From NCBI GenBank assembly GCA_012934845.2, contig WNNJ02003746.1, positions 1 to 64,000 on the forward strand: 64,000 bases of DNA, given 5' to 3'. This DNA comes from Pomphorhynchus laevis. Lineage: Eukaryota; Acanthocephala; Palaeacanthocephala; Echinorhynchida; Pomphorhynchidae. The notes beneath the pieces were generated by a model, which made no database searches, was not told the DNA's origin, and was given only the letters and a program-made list of their open reading frames with translations. The translations under genes and the position numbers were made by a program. Shown here piece by piece: positions 1 to 10,273 of this stretch (positions are counted from its first letter, which is position 1; every line of letters begins with the position of its first letter).

Positions 1-600
1 ATATTAGTTACCGCCCACACCAAATATAGAACACATTAATTGTGTAATTTGGTATATAAGCCAAATATAAACCAGCATTTCGGCGACAAGGAGTTCAGCA
101 GAAGCAGTTAAAGGACCGAAACACGAAATGTAGGTGTGGGCTCACTGCTGATGAGGTCCACCCACGCTGATTGTAGTGTACAGGATGCTGATAGGATTCA
201 AACAACCACGCGAGGATAATATCAAACCGACCAGTTAAGAATAACGGCTCGTGTATGCAATATTCACAATAGTAAAAAGACAGCTTGCGGTTTACTGTCC
301 AGTGAAAATTTCGTATGAGAACGGAATAAAAAATCGGTGTGTGGTGAATTCGAATTGCGAATATTAGTTACCGCCCACACCAAATATAGAACACATTAAT
401 TGTGTAATTTGGTATATAAGCCAAATATAAACCAGCATTTCGGCGACAAGGAATCAGCAGAAGCAGTTAAAGGACCGAAACACGAAATGTAGGCGTGGGC
501 TCACTGCTGATGAGGTCCACCCACGCTGATTGTAGTGTACAGTGATGCTGATAGGATTCAAACAACCACACGAGGATAATATCAAACCGACCAGTTAAGA
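1..600. repeat. 360-bp tandem repeat, 1.7 copies
   Basis: Copy 1 is 1-360; copy 2 starts at 361 and follows it almost base for base until about 600, where a LINE fragment begins. The array may continue left of the window. Each unit has a TATATAAG box (53-60, 413-420). Positions 13-21 and 133-141 of copy 1 are exact 9-nt complements, so the unit can fold. Copy 2 breaks off next to TATGCAATAT (602-611), a 10-mer that also occurs in copy 1 at 254-263, so the junction may have formed by short homology. It could be a satellite, a tandem LTR-like end or a LINE 5' repeat; no coding capacity was seen. Confidence 0.9.
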
Positions 601-880
601 TTATGCAATATAGTGATGACATCATCCTCTACTCTTAACTACCCTGCTATCAAATACATGATCTTGCATCCATTTTCGTTTGCTTGCATCTTATCCGTTT
701 CCCAGCATATTTCGTCGCTTCGCCTGTCACTCAATCTTGCAAACACCAAAATCATCGGGATAATTCCCTCTCACCTCAACATTACTCCACCTAGCTTATA
801 TATCTACTCAACCATTCTTCATGTCGTTAATGATATCGTATTCGTCGGTTTACACTTTAATAATAAAAACGTATTTAAAG
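598..880 (+). mobile_element. Inverted RT fragment of LINE A (fold-back arm)
   Basis: Plus-strand translation gives the catalytic-loop to thumb part of an L2-like reverse transcriptase: MQYSDDI at the start (A1 has MQYADDI), then SSLRLSLNLA and VFVGLHFNN. The neighbouring LINE A1 runs on the minus strand, so this arm points at its 3' end. The same fold-back junction occurs near 40405. It is a fragment with no function of its own. Confidence 0.8.
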
Positions 881-1155
881 TGGCACATGATTGCCAACTA
901 CACGCTTACAAGTCCACGAACTAAAAGCACAGCAAAGGTCATACATATAATTTGTTTTCAATTGTTTAAAAGTGATCGGATTTGGCGTTTGAAAAGTGGC
1001 ATTGAGGTTGATTGGCGTACATGAATGGGCAGATGATTCCACGAGAGAGGAGCAGCCACAAGGAAGGATCGGAAGCTAATTAGGTAGAGTAGTTTGGGAC
1101 ATGTAAAAGAAGGGAATTACAGGAACGCAAGGAACCGTAAACAGGACGAGAATTA

Positions 1156-2422
1156 TCAAGAAAAGGAAGGTTGAGAAATGAAGGGGTATGAAAAGTTACA
1201 AGGCGGAAAAGCAACGATAAGAAGACGAATTTGAACACGACAATAAATTGTAGGCAAATCGAGAGAAGCAAGATGGTAGGATGTATGATCAAAACGACGA
1301 AGACAGAGGAGAATTCGGACGGCTGCGTTGACGATGCGTTGTAGGGGAAGAAGAGTGGATTTAGGTGAGTTGGAAAATAGACTAAGACAATAATCGAGTC
1401 TAGAAAAAAGGAGAGAAGATATGAGAGTCATACAAGAAGGGAAATCGATCAATCTACGAACTTGACGGAGGTTGCGGAGTATCAAGGTAGATGAGCGTAC
1501 TTTATCTCTAACGAAAGGTTTAAGTGAAAGTCGGTTGTCGAAATAGAAGCCTAGGAAAACGAGATTATCAACGATAGGACGAATTGTAGAATTTAATGAT
1601 ACGGAAGGAGGTTCTAAGCCGAGGCGTCGAGGTAGGATCCACGTAATTTTGGATTTATCAGGATTCAGAAAAAGACGAAGGGAAGAAAGATGATTGGAAA
1701 TTGAGACAAGACAGTCCGAAGCGGAAACACTAAGATCGTGAATACGATAAACAGGTGCATGAGCATAGATGAGAATGTCATCAGCATATTGCATAACATG
1801 GAAGTTAAATTTATGAGAAATCGAAGACAAATCACCAAGAAGAAGAGAGAAAAGTATAGGGCCTAATACGGAGCCTTGTGGAACACCGGACGGAATGGAC
1901 GAAGGATGAGAGAGAAGAGTTAGAATATACGCGAAATGTACGGTTTGATAGATATGAAGAAAACCATGATACAGTGGGTAAAGAGAAGCCATAATCATGA
2001 CGAAGGCGATGGAGAAGAATCGAGTGATCGACGATGTCAAAAGCAGACGATAGATCAAGAGAAACTATGACACTACATAATTTATGATCGCGCGATATGA
2101 GTAAGTCGTTATAAACTTTAAGACATGCAATTTCGGTAGAGTAATTAGAGCGAAAAGCGGCTTGGAAGGGAGGAAATAAGTTAGAGGAATAGAGATATGT
2201 ATTAACTTGCTTAAGAACGAGACGCTCAAGGAGTTTAGAGAGGGTTGGGAGAAGTGAAATAGGACGGTACGAAGATGGTAGTGAGGAGTCGAGAGATTGC
2301 TTTTTGATGAGAGGACGAACAGTGGCGCATTTCCAGATGGAAGGAAATGTACGGCTACGGATGGACGAGTTGAACAATGTGGTTAGGAAGGGTATGATAA
2401 AAGAGCATATATTTTTAAGCAA
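1156..2422 (-). pseudogene. LINE A1 ORF2 reverse transcriptase, frameshifted
   Basis: Two overlapping open frames cover the reverse transcriptase that would copy the element RNA into DNA at the target. Frame 1 (2422-1832) carries the finger region with RPISLLPTLSKLLERL and the motif A stretch LDLSSAFDIVDHS. Frame 2 (2058-1156) carries GVPQGSVLGPILFSLL (motif B), MQYADD (motif C) and the thumb and C-terminal LDYC region. The change of frame falls between motifs A and B near 1860-2050. Endonuclease remnants precede it at 3830-3170, and ORF1 lies farther upstream. Catalytic aspartates are still present, but the frame break and upstream stops make it a pseudogene. Confidence 0.85.
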
Positions 2423-2530
2423 GTGAGTGGGAATTGGGTCAGAAGGAGAGGTTTTATTAGGTAATGACAGCAGAACCGAAGAAACTTCATCAGACGAAAC
2501 GGGAAGAAGGTGGAATATCTCTGGGAGGGA

Positions 2531-2645
2531 GATAGCTTAGTTTGTAGATAGCTTAGTTTGTAGATAGTTTAGTTTGTAGATAGCTTAGTTTGTAGATAGT
2601 TTAGTTTGTAGATAGCTTAGATTGAGATAGCTTAGTTTGTAGATA
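2531..2645. repeat. 16-bp tandem repeat inside LINE A1
   Basis: About seven copies of GATAGCTTAGTTTGTA, some with a C-to-T change, lie in the ORF2 linker between endonuclease and RT. The related copy A2c (52207-53660) has ordinary coding sequence here, so the array is a local expansion that broke the frame. Confidence 0.9.
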
Positions 2646-2985
2646 AGAAGAAAATTCATCAGGATTTATATTACAAGGGGTAGATGATCGTGAAATAATT
2701 GAGTTTAAGATTTTCCAATGAGATTTAGAGTTGGAAGATGACTCGAGTTGATTTCGCCAAAAGAGAGTACGTTTAGTACGTTTGAGAATGGGATATGAAC
2801 GTCGTAGAGAAAAGTAGGAATCACGGAGATTTGGCGGGAGTGAGTTAGAGAACGTTTAAGAAAGCGATTATACACACGAAAAGACTGACGGAGTCGACGC
2901 TTAGAAAGACTACAGTTAACATCGAACCAGGGAGCATGTCTCAAGCGTTGAGAACGTCCGAGTCGACTAGGCAGAAGGTTATTGA

Positions 2986-4214
2986 TTATTGACGTATGTT
3001 CAGAATCAAACAGAATGCGGAGATCATCGGAAGAGAGATAGTTAAGAGGAAGTGAAAAGAGTGAAGAATTGAGTAAGGCTGTGAAGAGAATAGAGATATC
3101 GAGGAGTTCACAGTGTCGACTTGCTGTGGATAATGGTCAAGGCGGAGAAGGAAGATGGGGACGAGTAAGAATGACAAGGAAATGATCGGACAAACCAGGA
3201 TCAGTCATTGACAATGTAGGTATAATCATTGAAGCAGTTAGGAACAACAATGATGTCGAGAGCACCTCCGATAATATGAGTTGAGCTTGTTGAAAGTAAT
3301 TTATATTTAAAATCAGAAAAAAGATTAGTCAAAGTGATAGAGTCAGATCAGCCGGGCGATCAAGACGAATGTTAAAGTCACCGAGAACAAATGAATGAGT
3401 ATAAGACAATAAACAGTGAGAAAGAAGATCTGCAAGCTCGCTAAAGAACATACGTGAGGGGGCAGCTGAGCCTGGACGGTATACCTTCACAAGTTCAAGA
3501 GGGAAAGTAGTTGAATTATCTGTATATTAGCAATTCGAAAGAAGTGCAACGAATGCTAGCATTAATTTTACGTAGAGACGTTGGGTGACGAGCAATGGCA
3601 ACGATACCGCCATGGTTAGAAGCAGTAGATGTGGAAGAGACAATTGGACGAGCTGATTCAACTAAAGAACAATCAGAGCGATATAGACGACGAATAGCAA
3701 GATCGTCAGAGTCGGTGCCTGGATTCTGTAATGCATATAATATCGATAGATAATTGATCGAAGATATCAAAGAGCAGATCATTTTTATGAAGAATGGAGC
3801 GACTGTTAAAAAGACTAAGACGAAAAGTATGTTCAGGAGCGAGATCGACTAGCAAAGAATACTGGGGAGAGACGGGACGCCATCGGATCTTTGGCCTCGT
3901 GCGTAGGACGTGAAAATTTCTGTTGATTTTACAGATCGATAGAAATGACTCACCGTTTGTTCCACGTCGATGTTTCTCAATGCGAGCTACATTAAGCTGA
4001 GCGATATGATAAGGAGAGCGGTCAGGAAAGATATGACAAGTAGATGAAGTGGTAAGAAGTTTAAAACGTTGGGAGAGTACCGAAGAGGCATGTGAACTAT
4101 GTCGGAAAACGATTTTTTAGAGTGGAGGACTGAGATGATCGGATTTAGTGGATTTGTTTTTACGAATAAAGGATACATGAGCGATATTATTGAAGAGTGA
4201 TTGGTTATCATCAT
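2986..4214 (-). pseudogene. LINE A1 endonuclease (EEP/APE) remnant
   Basis: Minus-strand frames keep recognisable pieces of an apurinic-like (EEP) endonuclease, the enzyme that nicks the target: NSRS and ITES near 3830-3710, VLGDFNIRLD near 3390-3360, and GLSDHF near 3210-3170. Stops and frame changes separate the pieces, so no continuous domain remains. The order and spacing match ORF2 of LINE B, supporting a common CR1/L2-type layout with endonuclease before RT. Confidence 0.7.
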
Positions 4215-4444
4215 GATGAATGGTTGCTAGGATAGACCTGAAAGCAGATACATCATCATCGAGGCGAGATTGTGGAGAAGCAGATTCGGAAAGCTTTAAG
4301 TTTGATATGATTATACAGCGATCGCGCGAAGGAAAACGATTTCGTGGAAGTGGTGGACGGACAGAGCTGGTAGGAGTCGAGGCAGATGAGCAGATAGAAG
4401 TGGAAATGACAGGGGTGCTTGATAGAGAATTAATATTGGTTGAT

Positions 4445-4800
4445 CAAGTGTGACATAAGCGGGGTGTTGAATCAGTTGATCAGAGATGTGACTGGAGATG
4501 ATTTTGAAGGAAGGATGTTAATCATTAGGAAGTGATACGTGGGAGGTAGAGTAAGGAGAATTAAGATATGCTAGGACATGTGTGACATGAGTGGAGTGTT
4601 GAATCAGTTGATCGGAAATGTTTTTAATGGAAGGATGTAGAATATTGGAAAGTGATACGTGGGAGGTAGAGTAAGGATAATTAAGATAGGTTGGAGCATG
4701 TGTAACAGGAGTTAAGTGTTGAATCGGTTGATCGGAAATGTTACTGGTTATGTTTATTCAGAATGATGTAAATTATTGAGAAGTGATACGGGGGAGGTAC
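4445..4800. repeat. Three imperfect 120-132 bp repeats in LINE A1 ORF1
   Basis: The phrase GTGTTGAATCNGTTGATC recurs at 4464, 4596 and 4716, each followed by GGAAGGATG-like and AAGTGATACG-like blocks. On the minus strand each unit encodes a Pro/Thr-rich stretch, so ORF1 grew by internal duplication before it decayed. Confidence 0.8.
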
Positions 4801-5281
4801 AGTAAGGAATACGTGAAGAGAATAAAAATGTTTGAGATTTATTTAAATTAGGGGAGGAATAGGAAAGAGGAGGTACGAGATGAAAAGCTTTACCGTTAGC
4901 ATTGTTAGAATGAGAAATATTAATGGAAGTTTGGTACGTAGTTGAACGAGGAGTGTGTGAGAGAGTAGTTTCAATAATGGGTTTATAAGATGCGAAGTCA
5001 GCTGTTGATGCGAGGGAAACATCTAAAACAGCATTGGTCAGAGTGGTCGTGTGTGATACAGGTGTAGATGAGCAGGATAACTGTAGTAGTCGTACTGATG
5101 TACAAAAACCGGATGTGAACTGTTTACGTCTATACACCGAGTGGTCGGATATTTTAACACGAACAAGTGTCCATACATCACAATCTTTGGAATCGCATCC
5201 AACTTCCACACCATCATTACATTCCGATGTGGAAGATGCTTGATCAGGAACAGAGATCTGAGATCGCGCTTTTTTAGGCAT
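4754..5281 (-). pseudogene. LINE A1 ORF1 with four-cysteine module
   Basis: The 175-residue frame starts MPKKARSQIS. Near residue 28 it has CDSKDCDVWT and then FTSGFC 22 residues on, matching C-x4-C-x22-C-x2-C in LINE B and C, except that the third Cys is Ser. The rest is Ser/Thr-rich low complexity. In the family such ORF1 proteins bind element RNA; zinc binding here is inferred, and the lost Cys suggests it is impaired. The start codon sits just after a 20-bp minisatellite that may be the 5' UTR. The frame stops in a repeated Pro/Thr-rich region, so the protein is truncated. Confidence 0.65.
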
Positions 5282-5326
5282 GATCTTTTATCGAGAGATT
5301 GAGCTTAATCCGCGAGCGTAGCAAGC

Positions 5327-5459
5327 GGAACTGACATGAATAATCTGGAACTGACAGGAATAATTTGGAGCAGACAGAAATTATCAGGAACTGCCAGAAA
5401 TAATCTGGAACTGCCAGGAATAATCTGGAACTGACAGGAATAATCTGGAACTGAAGGAA
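5327..5459. repeat. 20-bp minisatellite upstream of LINE A1 ORF1
   Basis: About 6.5 copies of TAATCTGGAACTGACAGGAA, exact at 5341-5360 and 5421-5440 and diverged between. It lies 45 bp before the ORF1 start, where tandem promoter monomers are found in some LINEs. That role is only inferred. Confidence 0.9.
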
Positions 5460-5970
5460 TAATTGTATGTATATTATATCCGTAAATATATTGGTGTAGG
5501 CCCAAATAAACGTAGTAAAATTTGAATAGATTTTATGAATGTTTAAATTCACGAAAACTATCACCCAGAACAGGAAAAGCTACATATAAATGTTTGTCAT
5601 TTGCGTCTGTCATAATCTAGCTCGCGGTTCTCTCAACCTATATAGTGCATCGAACAATTTAATGCAATTCCCCAAGATGTGGCGACTTCAACCGTAACAG
5701 TTTCGTAAATAGACTTAGTAACTGCACTTTTACTTTTCATAATGTAAATATCTGATTATCTGATTATCTGATATTACGACACAATATGTAATTATATATT
5801 TTGTGCAAAATATATAATTATTGAACAATTAAATATAACGACTTATCGGATATTGTTTGATATTTACAATTATTATACAATAATAATCTACAAAATTTGG
5901 GACAAGTTTAAACCAAAATTCAAGCAGTCATCCCGAGATACAAGGGCTCTGACTAGTGTGCATATTTTTT
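5460..5970. other. AT-rich spacer between LINE A1 and LINE B
   Basis: No coding region or RNA gene was seen. The stretch has short direct repeats (TCTGATTA at 5751-5770) and AT-rich runs. Confidence 0.6.
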
Positions 5971-6014
5971 GGTTTCTAATAAACATACAATTCAGTTCAG
6001 CAATCTGAACTGTA
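5971..6014 (+). promoter_or_regulatory. LINE B 5' leader with shared terminal motif
   Basis: GGTTTCTAATAAACATACAA at 5971-5990 follows a T run. The same motif begins LINE C2 (44720) and, on the minus strand, E3 (62191). The position suggests the RNA start and an internal promoter, which is inferred. Confidence 0.55.
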
Positions 6015-7286
6015 ATGATCAAAATGGGGAAACGGAGGAAAACGACAAAATCGACTGTGAATGATAATGGATCCCAGCATTATGTAGAGTGTTCCATGGC
6101 CGATTGCCCTGTGTGGACTACTGTTTGGCTACCTATTCGTCTTCCTTCAAATTTTCTTGATAGAGATTTTCTATGCGGATTTTGTTCAGCATCTTTTCGT
6201 AAAGATTTGATAGTTTCAAAGAATGATCAATCGTCTATCAGCCATGACAATTCAAATAGTATCGTTTGTGACAAAGATGTTAGTAAAATACAATTCGAAC
6301 GAAAATGTGGCAAACATCGAAAAGAACAATTATTATCATCAAATAAAGAAAGCGCTCGATTTACAGACAATTCTCAAACATTGCAAGAGCAACATGTTGC
6401 CACAGACTTCCTGCGAATCGAAAATGAATCATTGAATCGAACATCCAACTCATTAATCGATGAAGCATCACCGATTATCGAAAATAACAGTTTAGACAAT
6501 GACAATCTTATCAATAACGGAAATTTGGATAGTGGAAACCTACAACGATCGTACAGTAAATCCGATATCAATTCAAGCTTCTCTGCACCTCTTACTAATC
6601 CAGATGTATTTACTGATCCAATCAATGCTTATTCACCTAAGCGCTCTACATATGTTAACATTCCGGGTCAGTCAGATGAAGTGTCTCTTAATCACAAAGA
6701 TTCTAATCAATTCGAGTCATTGGCAAGTGTTATACCTGATACATGCCAAATAACTGGAGTCATTGATAGATATTCACATAATCTTGATGGAAAATCAGTG
6801 ATTTCCTCTGAGCAGCACTTTTCCCGCGTACGCAAATATCATGATCATTCTCGCGCTATCGTTTTCACTAATATACCTGAATCTATCTCGGTCAACATAC
6901 AACATAGATTAGATGACGACTTATCCAAAGTTCGTGCGATACTATCAACCATTTTGGTAGCGTCACCGAAAGAGGTAACGTCCAAAATTAAACTATTAGC
7001 TTTGTTTCGAATTGGTAAAAAGCAGAATAATCATCCTAGATTATTAAAAGCAATTTTTACCGACGCAGCGGCTGCCAAAACTATTCTGAGCAACTCCTAT
7101 TATCTTAAAGGTTCTCCCGTTAGATTACTAAATGATCTTGACAAGTATGAACGTGAACGTCTTCGAGAGGTTAGACAATTATTGAGATCGCGCTTAGATG
7201 CAGGAGAAACAAACTTAAGAATTCGGAATTTTCAAATTGTGCGACGAGGGACTCGCTTGAATTGGACTCCGCTGTTTGTGGATTAG
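6015..7286 (+). CDS. LINE B ORF1 protein, zinc module plus RNA-binding region
   Basis: 423 residues, open throughout. An N-terminal basic stretch (KRRKTTK) is followed by C26-x4-C31-x22-C54-x2-C57, a likely zinc-binding PHD/ribbon-like module. Residues 70-270 are Ser/Asn-rich. The C-terminal 140 residues (about 285-423) contain RLDDDLSKVRAIL, LFRIGKK, PRLLKAIF and a basic end, resembling the RRM-plus-CTD part of LINE ORF1 RNA chaperones; LINE C has the same layout. In such elements ORF1p coats the RNA. The start was chosen as the first ATG after the leader; a second ATG three codons later is equally possible. Its stop at 7284-7286 overlaps ORF2 in the -1 frame. Confidence 0.85.
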   Translation: MIKMGKRRKTTKSTVNDNGSQHYVECSMADCPVWTTVWLPIRLPSNFLDRDFLCGFCSASFRKDLIVSKNDQSSISHDNSNSIVCDKDVSKIQFERKCGKHRKEQLLSSNKESARFTDNSQTLQEQHVATDFLRIENESLNRTSNSLIDEASPIIENNSLDNDNLINNGNLDSGNLQRSYSKSDINSSFSAPLTNPDVFTDPINAYSPKRSTYVNIPGQSDEVSLNHKDSNQFESLASVIPDTCQITGVIDRYSHNLDGKSVISSEQHFSRVRKYHDHSRAIVFTNIPESISVNIQHRLDDDLSKVRAILSTILVASPKEVTSKIKLLALFRIGKKQNNHPRLLKAIFTDAAAAKTILSNSYYLKGSPVRLLNDLDKYERERLREVRQLLRSRLDAGETNLRIRNFQIVRRGTRLNWTPLFVD

Positions 7287-10201
7287 ATTTAGCTCCTCTC
7301 GTCGCTTCTAGCTTATCCAACATACCCATTACAAATGCATGTGATTACTTAGATGACATTGTTTATTATCAATCACCGTTGTGGTCTGCTCTGGCGAAAT
7401 CCAATAGTGCTAACAGTAAGGGAAATAACACATGTGCTTCAATAGGCTATAGTTCTGTGATCTTGTATACTAACGCACGCAGTCTTCTTAATAAAATTCA
7501 CGAATTGAAGCAACGTATTCAATATTCCCAGCCCTTGTTAATAGCAATAACAGAAAGCTGGCTTAACTCCGATATATCTGATCACGAGATTGAAATAGCT
7601 AATTATTCTTCTTATCGTGTCGATAGGACCGGAAAGAGAGGAGGTGGGGTAATTTTATATTTACATAATAGTGTAGCGTTTATGACCTTAAGTGCCAAGT
7701 CTGAAGGTGGTACAGAAACACTATGGGGCAATATATTACTGTCCGGTCATGTGTTAGTTACTGTTGGTCTTATATATCGTAGTCCAAGAATGGATGTTTG
7801 TTCCATAGTTGATACATTATTAAAGTTTGGATCCCGTAGTAATGTGGTAGTAGTGGGTGATCTAAATATGCCTTCTATAGACTGGACTAACTACATATGC
7901 TTAAATAACAATAATTATTCATCAGCATTCCTTGATACTATCAATTTTCTTAATCTAACGCAACATGTCTCAATGTTTACTCGTTCCTCTGGAGACCATC
8001 AATCTTTGCTTGATATTTGTCTTACTTCCGATAAATATTTGATCACCGGTATAACATATTTGGATCCCTTAGGCAGCTCTGATTATTCTGTTATTCGCTT
8101 TAATACAAACTTATCTAATATATTGTCACAACCTGAGTCTTCATGTATGTCAGTACAATGTTTCAAAACCAATTACAGTTTAGTACGTCAATCCCTTCTC
8201 GGTACAAATTGGTATGATCCATTGATTTTTGGAGTTGAATCATCTTGGCAACAATTTGAAACTCTAATGATATCGCTCCTTCTACGTTTCTCACCTCGTA
8301 AGGTAGCAACTGCCCGTGCACGCACAAATCCTTGGTTTGATAAGGAGCTTCAAGATGCATTGAGATCCAAGAAGCAAAAATTCGTAAGGTATAGGAATGG
8401 AGAAACTGATTATAGGTCATTTAAAAAGTGTCGGAATCATTTCACATATCTCAAGAGACTTAAAAAGCGGCAATTTGAACAAGTACTGATAGGAAAGTCA
8501 GCCAACAATCCTAACATATTATTTAAATATGCAAATTTTAAAAGTAATGTTCGATCTTCTAGCTCTATCATTGGAAACAATGGACGCATTCTAGTAGATC
8601 ATTTCGATATTGCTAATGCATTTGGTCGTAAATTTCTCGTATCAGCTACTACTTCTCCTTGTATAGAAATTACTCGTATTAATCCGTCAATTTTTGATAT
8701 TCTTCACTTGTTCACAGTTCAAGATGTTATGAAAGAGTTTAAACGACTGAAACTGTCGGGCTCGATTTGCCCAGATTTACTTCCCTCAATATACCTGAAG
8801 AATCTTCATGATGTCATTGCTGCGCCTTTATATATGATATTTATAGCATCATTATATTACGGTATAGTCCCGAATGCATGGAAACGCTCTATCATTAAGC
8901 CGCTTCATAAGAAAGGTGATCGATCATGTGTAGATAACTACCGACCGGTTAGTTTAACCTCTGTATCGTGTCGTGTATTAGAGAGATTACTTTATCGGAT
9001 AATCAGTAGCTACCTAGAATCATACAGGTTACTTTCTACTAATCAGCACGGATTCCGTAAAAACTGTTCCACAGTAACCAACCTTTTATTGGCACAGGAA
9101 AGTTGGGGTTCCATAGTGGATGAGGGGTATGCTGTCGATGTCATATTTTTTGACTTCTCCAAAGCATTTGATCATGTACCCCATGACAAGTTGATTATGA
9201 AGATAAGTGCATTAAAAATCAATCCAATTATCATTCGTTGGATATGCAACTTTCTTTCTGGTCGCACATACCAGGTCGCCATTAACGGTACCCTTTCCGA
9301 GCATTATCCAGTTAATGCCGGTGTCCCGCAAGGGTCTGTATTGGGTCCTTTGCTGTTTTGTATTTTCATCAACGATCTACCCAGTGTAATAAGTTCGCAT
9401 TCTTTATTATTTGCTGACGATTTAAAAATTTGGAGAGCCATCAAGTCGAATTATGATCGTAACATTCTTCAATCAGATATTGACACGGTTCTTAAGTGGG
9501 CACGTTCTAATGGTCTGTCTGTTAATGCCTCGAAGTGCACTTGCATGCACATTCGATCACGTAATATTGTTCCAGTGCCGATATATCATCTCGGGGATCG
9601 AGTGATTAAATTGGTTTCGAGCTATAAAGATCTTGGCGTATTGATAACGGATGATTTCTCAACTCGCCAAAACACTGAGTACATTTGTTCGAAGGCCATG
9701 CGTATGGTTGGTTTCCTTCGCCGATCATTCAGCTATGTGAGTCCACGTTCTTTTAGAGTTCTTGCAAACGCTTTTGTACTAAGTCATTTGTTATATGCTT
9801 CTCAATGTTCATACCCTCGAACCAGAGATGAGATTAATCGACTTGAGAAGATGCTACGTAGGGCAACAAAATTAGTACATTCTTTGAGAGAACTTCCTTA
9901 CGAGGACCGTCTTCGGTCTTTAAATATGCAGTCATTATGTGATATTCGTGACTCGCGGGATCTGTGTCTTGTATGGGAGGTATTTCACAATGAACACCAT
10001 GTGTTGCGTGGGCTCTTCAACATTCGATCAACTCGAGCTTTGCGAGGTCACTCGTTTTATCTTAGTCGCCAACGAATAGTACATTCTAGGACGATTCAAT
10101 TTGGACAACGAATAATAAATTCATGGAATCGTTTAAGCGATGATATTGTAAATGCGGGAACTCGTGAGCTCTTTAAACGACAGATTATTTTAAATTGTTA
10201 A
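7262..10201 (+). CDS. LINE B ORF2, endonuclease and reverse transcriptase
   Basis: 979 residues, no internal stop. Endonuclease: NARSLLNK (about residue 70), ITESWL (95), VVGDLNMPSIDW (199) and SSDYSVI (272-278), where the usual SDH is SDY. RT: HKKGDRS and NYRPVSLTS fingers, FFDFSKAFD motif A (about 632), GVPQGSVLGPLLF motif B (687), LLFADD motif C (716), and a thumb and C-terminal region ending in WNRLSDDIV. This is the CR1 arrangement. It would nick the target and prime cDNA there. The frame is open from about 7175 but has no ATG until well inside the endonuclease, so translation probably depends on frameshift or reinitiation at the ORF1 end; the boundary given is a TTG codon. Confidence 0.9.
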   Translation: MDSAVCGLDLAPLVASSLSNIPITNACDYLDDIVYYQSPLWSALAKSNSANSKGNNTCASIGYSSVILYTNARSLLNKIHELKQRIQYSQPLLIAITESWLNSDISDHEIEIANYSSYRVDRTGKRGGGVILYLHNSVAFMTLSAKSEGGTETLWGNILLSGHVLVTVGLIYRSPRMDVCSIVDTLLKFGSRSNVVVVGDLNMPSIDWTNYICLNNNNYSSAFLDTINFLNLTQHVSMFTRSSGDHQSLLDICLTSDKYLITGITYLDPLGSSDYSVIRFNTNLSNILSQPESSCMSVQCFKTNYSLVRQSLLGTNWYDPLIFGVESSWQQFETLMISLLLRFSPRKVATARARTNPWFDKELQDALRSKKQKFVRYRNGETDYRSFKKCRNHFTYLKRLKKRQFEQVLIGKSANNPNILFKYANFKSNVRSSSSIIGNNGRILVDHFDIANAFGRKFLVSATTSPCIEITRINPSIFDILHLFTVQDVMKEFKRLKLSGSICPDLLPSIYLKNLHDVIAAPLYMIFIASLYYGIVPNAWKRSIIKPLHKKGDRSCVDNYRPVSLTSVSCRVLERLLYRIISSYLESYRLLSTNQHGFRKNCSTVTNLLLAQESWGSIVDEGYAVDVIFFDFSKAFDHVPHDKLIMKISALKINPIIIRWICNFLSGRTYQVAINGTLSEHYPVNAGVPQGSVLGPLLFCIFINDLPSVISSHSLLFADDLKIWRAIKSNYDRNILQSDIDTVLKWARSNGLSVNASKCTCMHIRSRNIVPVPIYHLGDRVIKLVSSYKDLGVLITDDFSTRQNTEYICSKAMRMVGFLRRSFSYVSPRSFRVLANAFVLSHLLYASQCSYPRTRDEINRLEKMLRRATKLVHSLRELPYEDRLRSLNMQSLCDIRDSRDLCLVWEVFHNEHHVLRGLFNIRSTRALRGHSFYLSRQRIVHSRTIQFGQRIINSWNRLSDDIVNAGTRELFKRQIILNC

Positions 10202-10262
10202 CTGATTTGTTTTTGATTTTCTCTTTTTCTTTTATTTTGACTATCGATTTGTCAGCAACTGT

Positions 10263-10273
10263 GAGCTATGCTC
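10263..10273 (+). other. LINE B 3' hairpin
   Basis: GAGC-TAT-GCTC stem-loop followed by CGTAAC and an ATA-repeat tail. LINE F has GAGC-TAAT-GCTC in the same place (minus strand, 28499-28488), also followed by CGTA. It is likely the RT recognition site. Confidence 0.6.

Larger units (their letters stand above)
880..5283 (-). mobile_element. LINE A1, L2-like non-LTR retrotransposon, decayed
   Basis: Reading right to left there is an ORF1 (from 5281), an endonuclease remnant (about 3830-3170 with NSRS, ITES, LGDFN and LSDHF motifs) and a reverse transcriptase (2422-1156). The C-terminal stretch with LDYC, LQRI and DHT...LASLDLPT is typical of the CR1/L2 group. The coding frames are interrupted many times, so it is dead. 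A 20-bp minisatellite lies just upstream of ORF1. The 3' end is not a simple tail but joins the inverted arm at 880. Clade assignment is by motif memory only. Confidence 0.85.

Noticed and set aside
113-159. Hammerhead-ribozyme-like boxes: GGACC-GAAA (113-121) and CTGATGA-GGTCC (148-159), also in copy 2.
   Set aside because: The two 5-nt arms pair, but the 26 nt between offer no stem I/III pair with a valid UH cleavage site, so the catalytic fold cannot form by eye.
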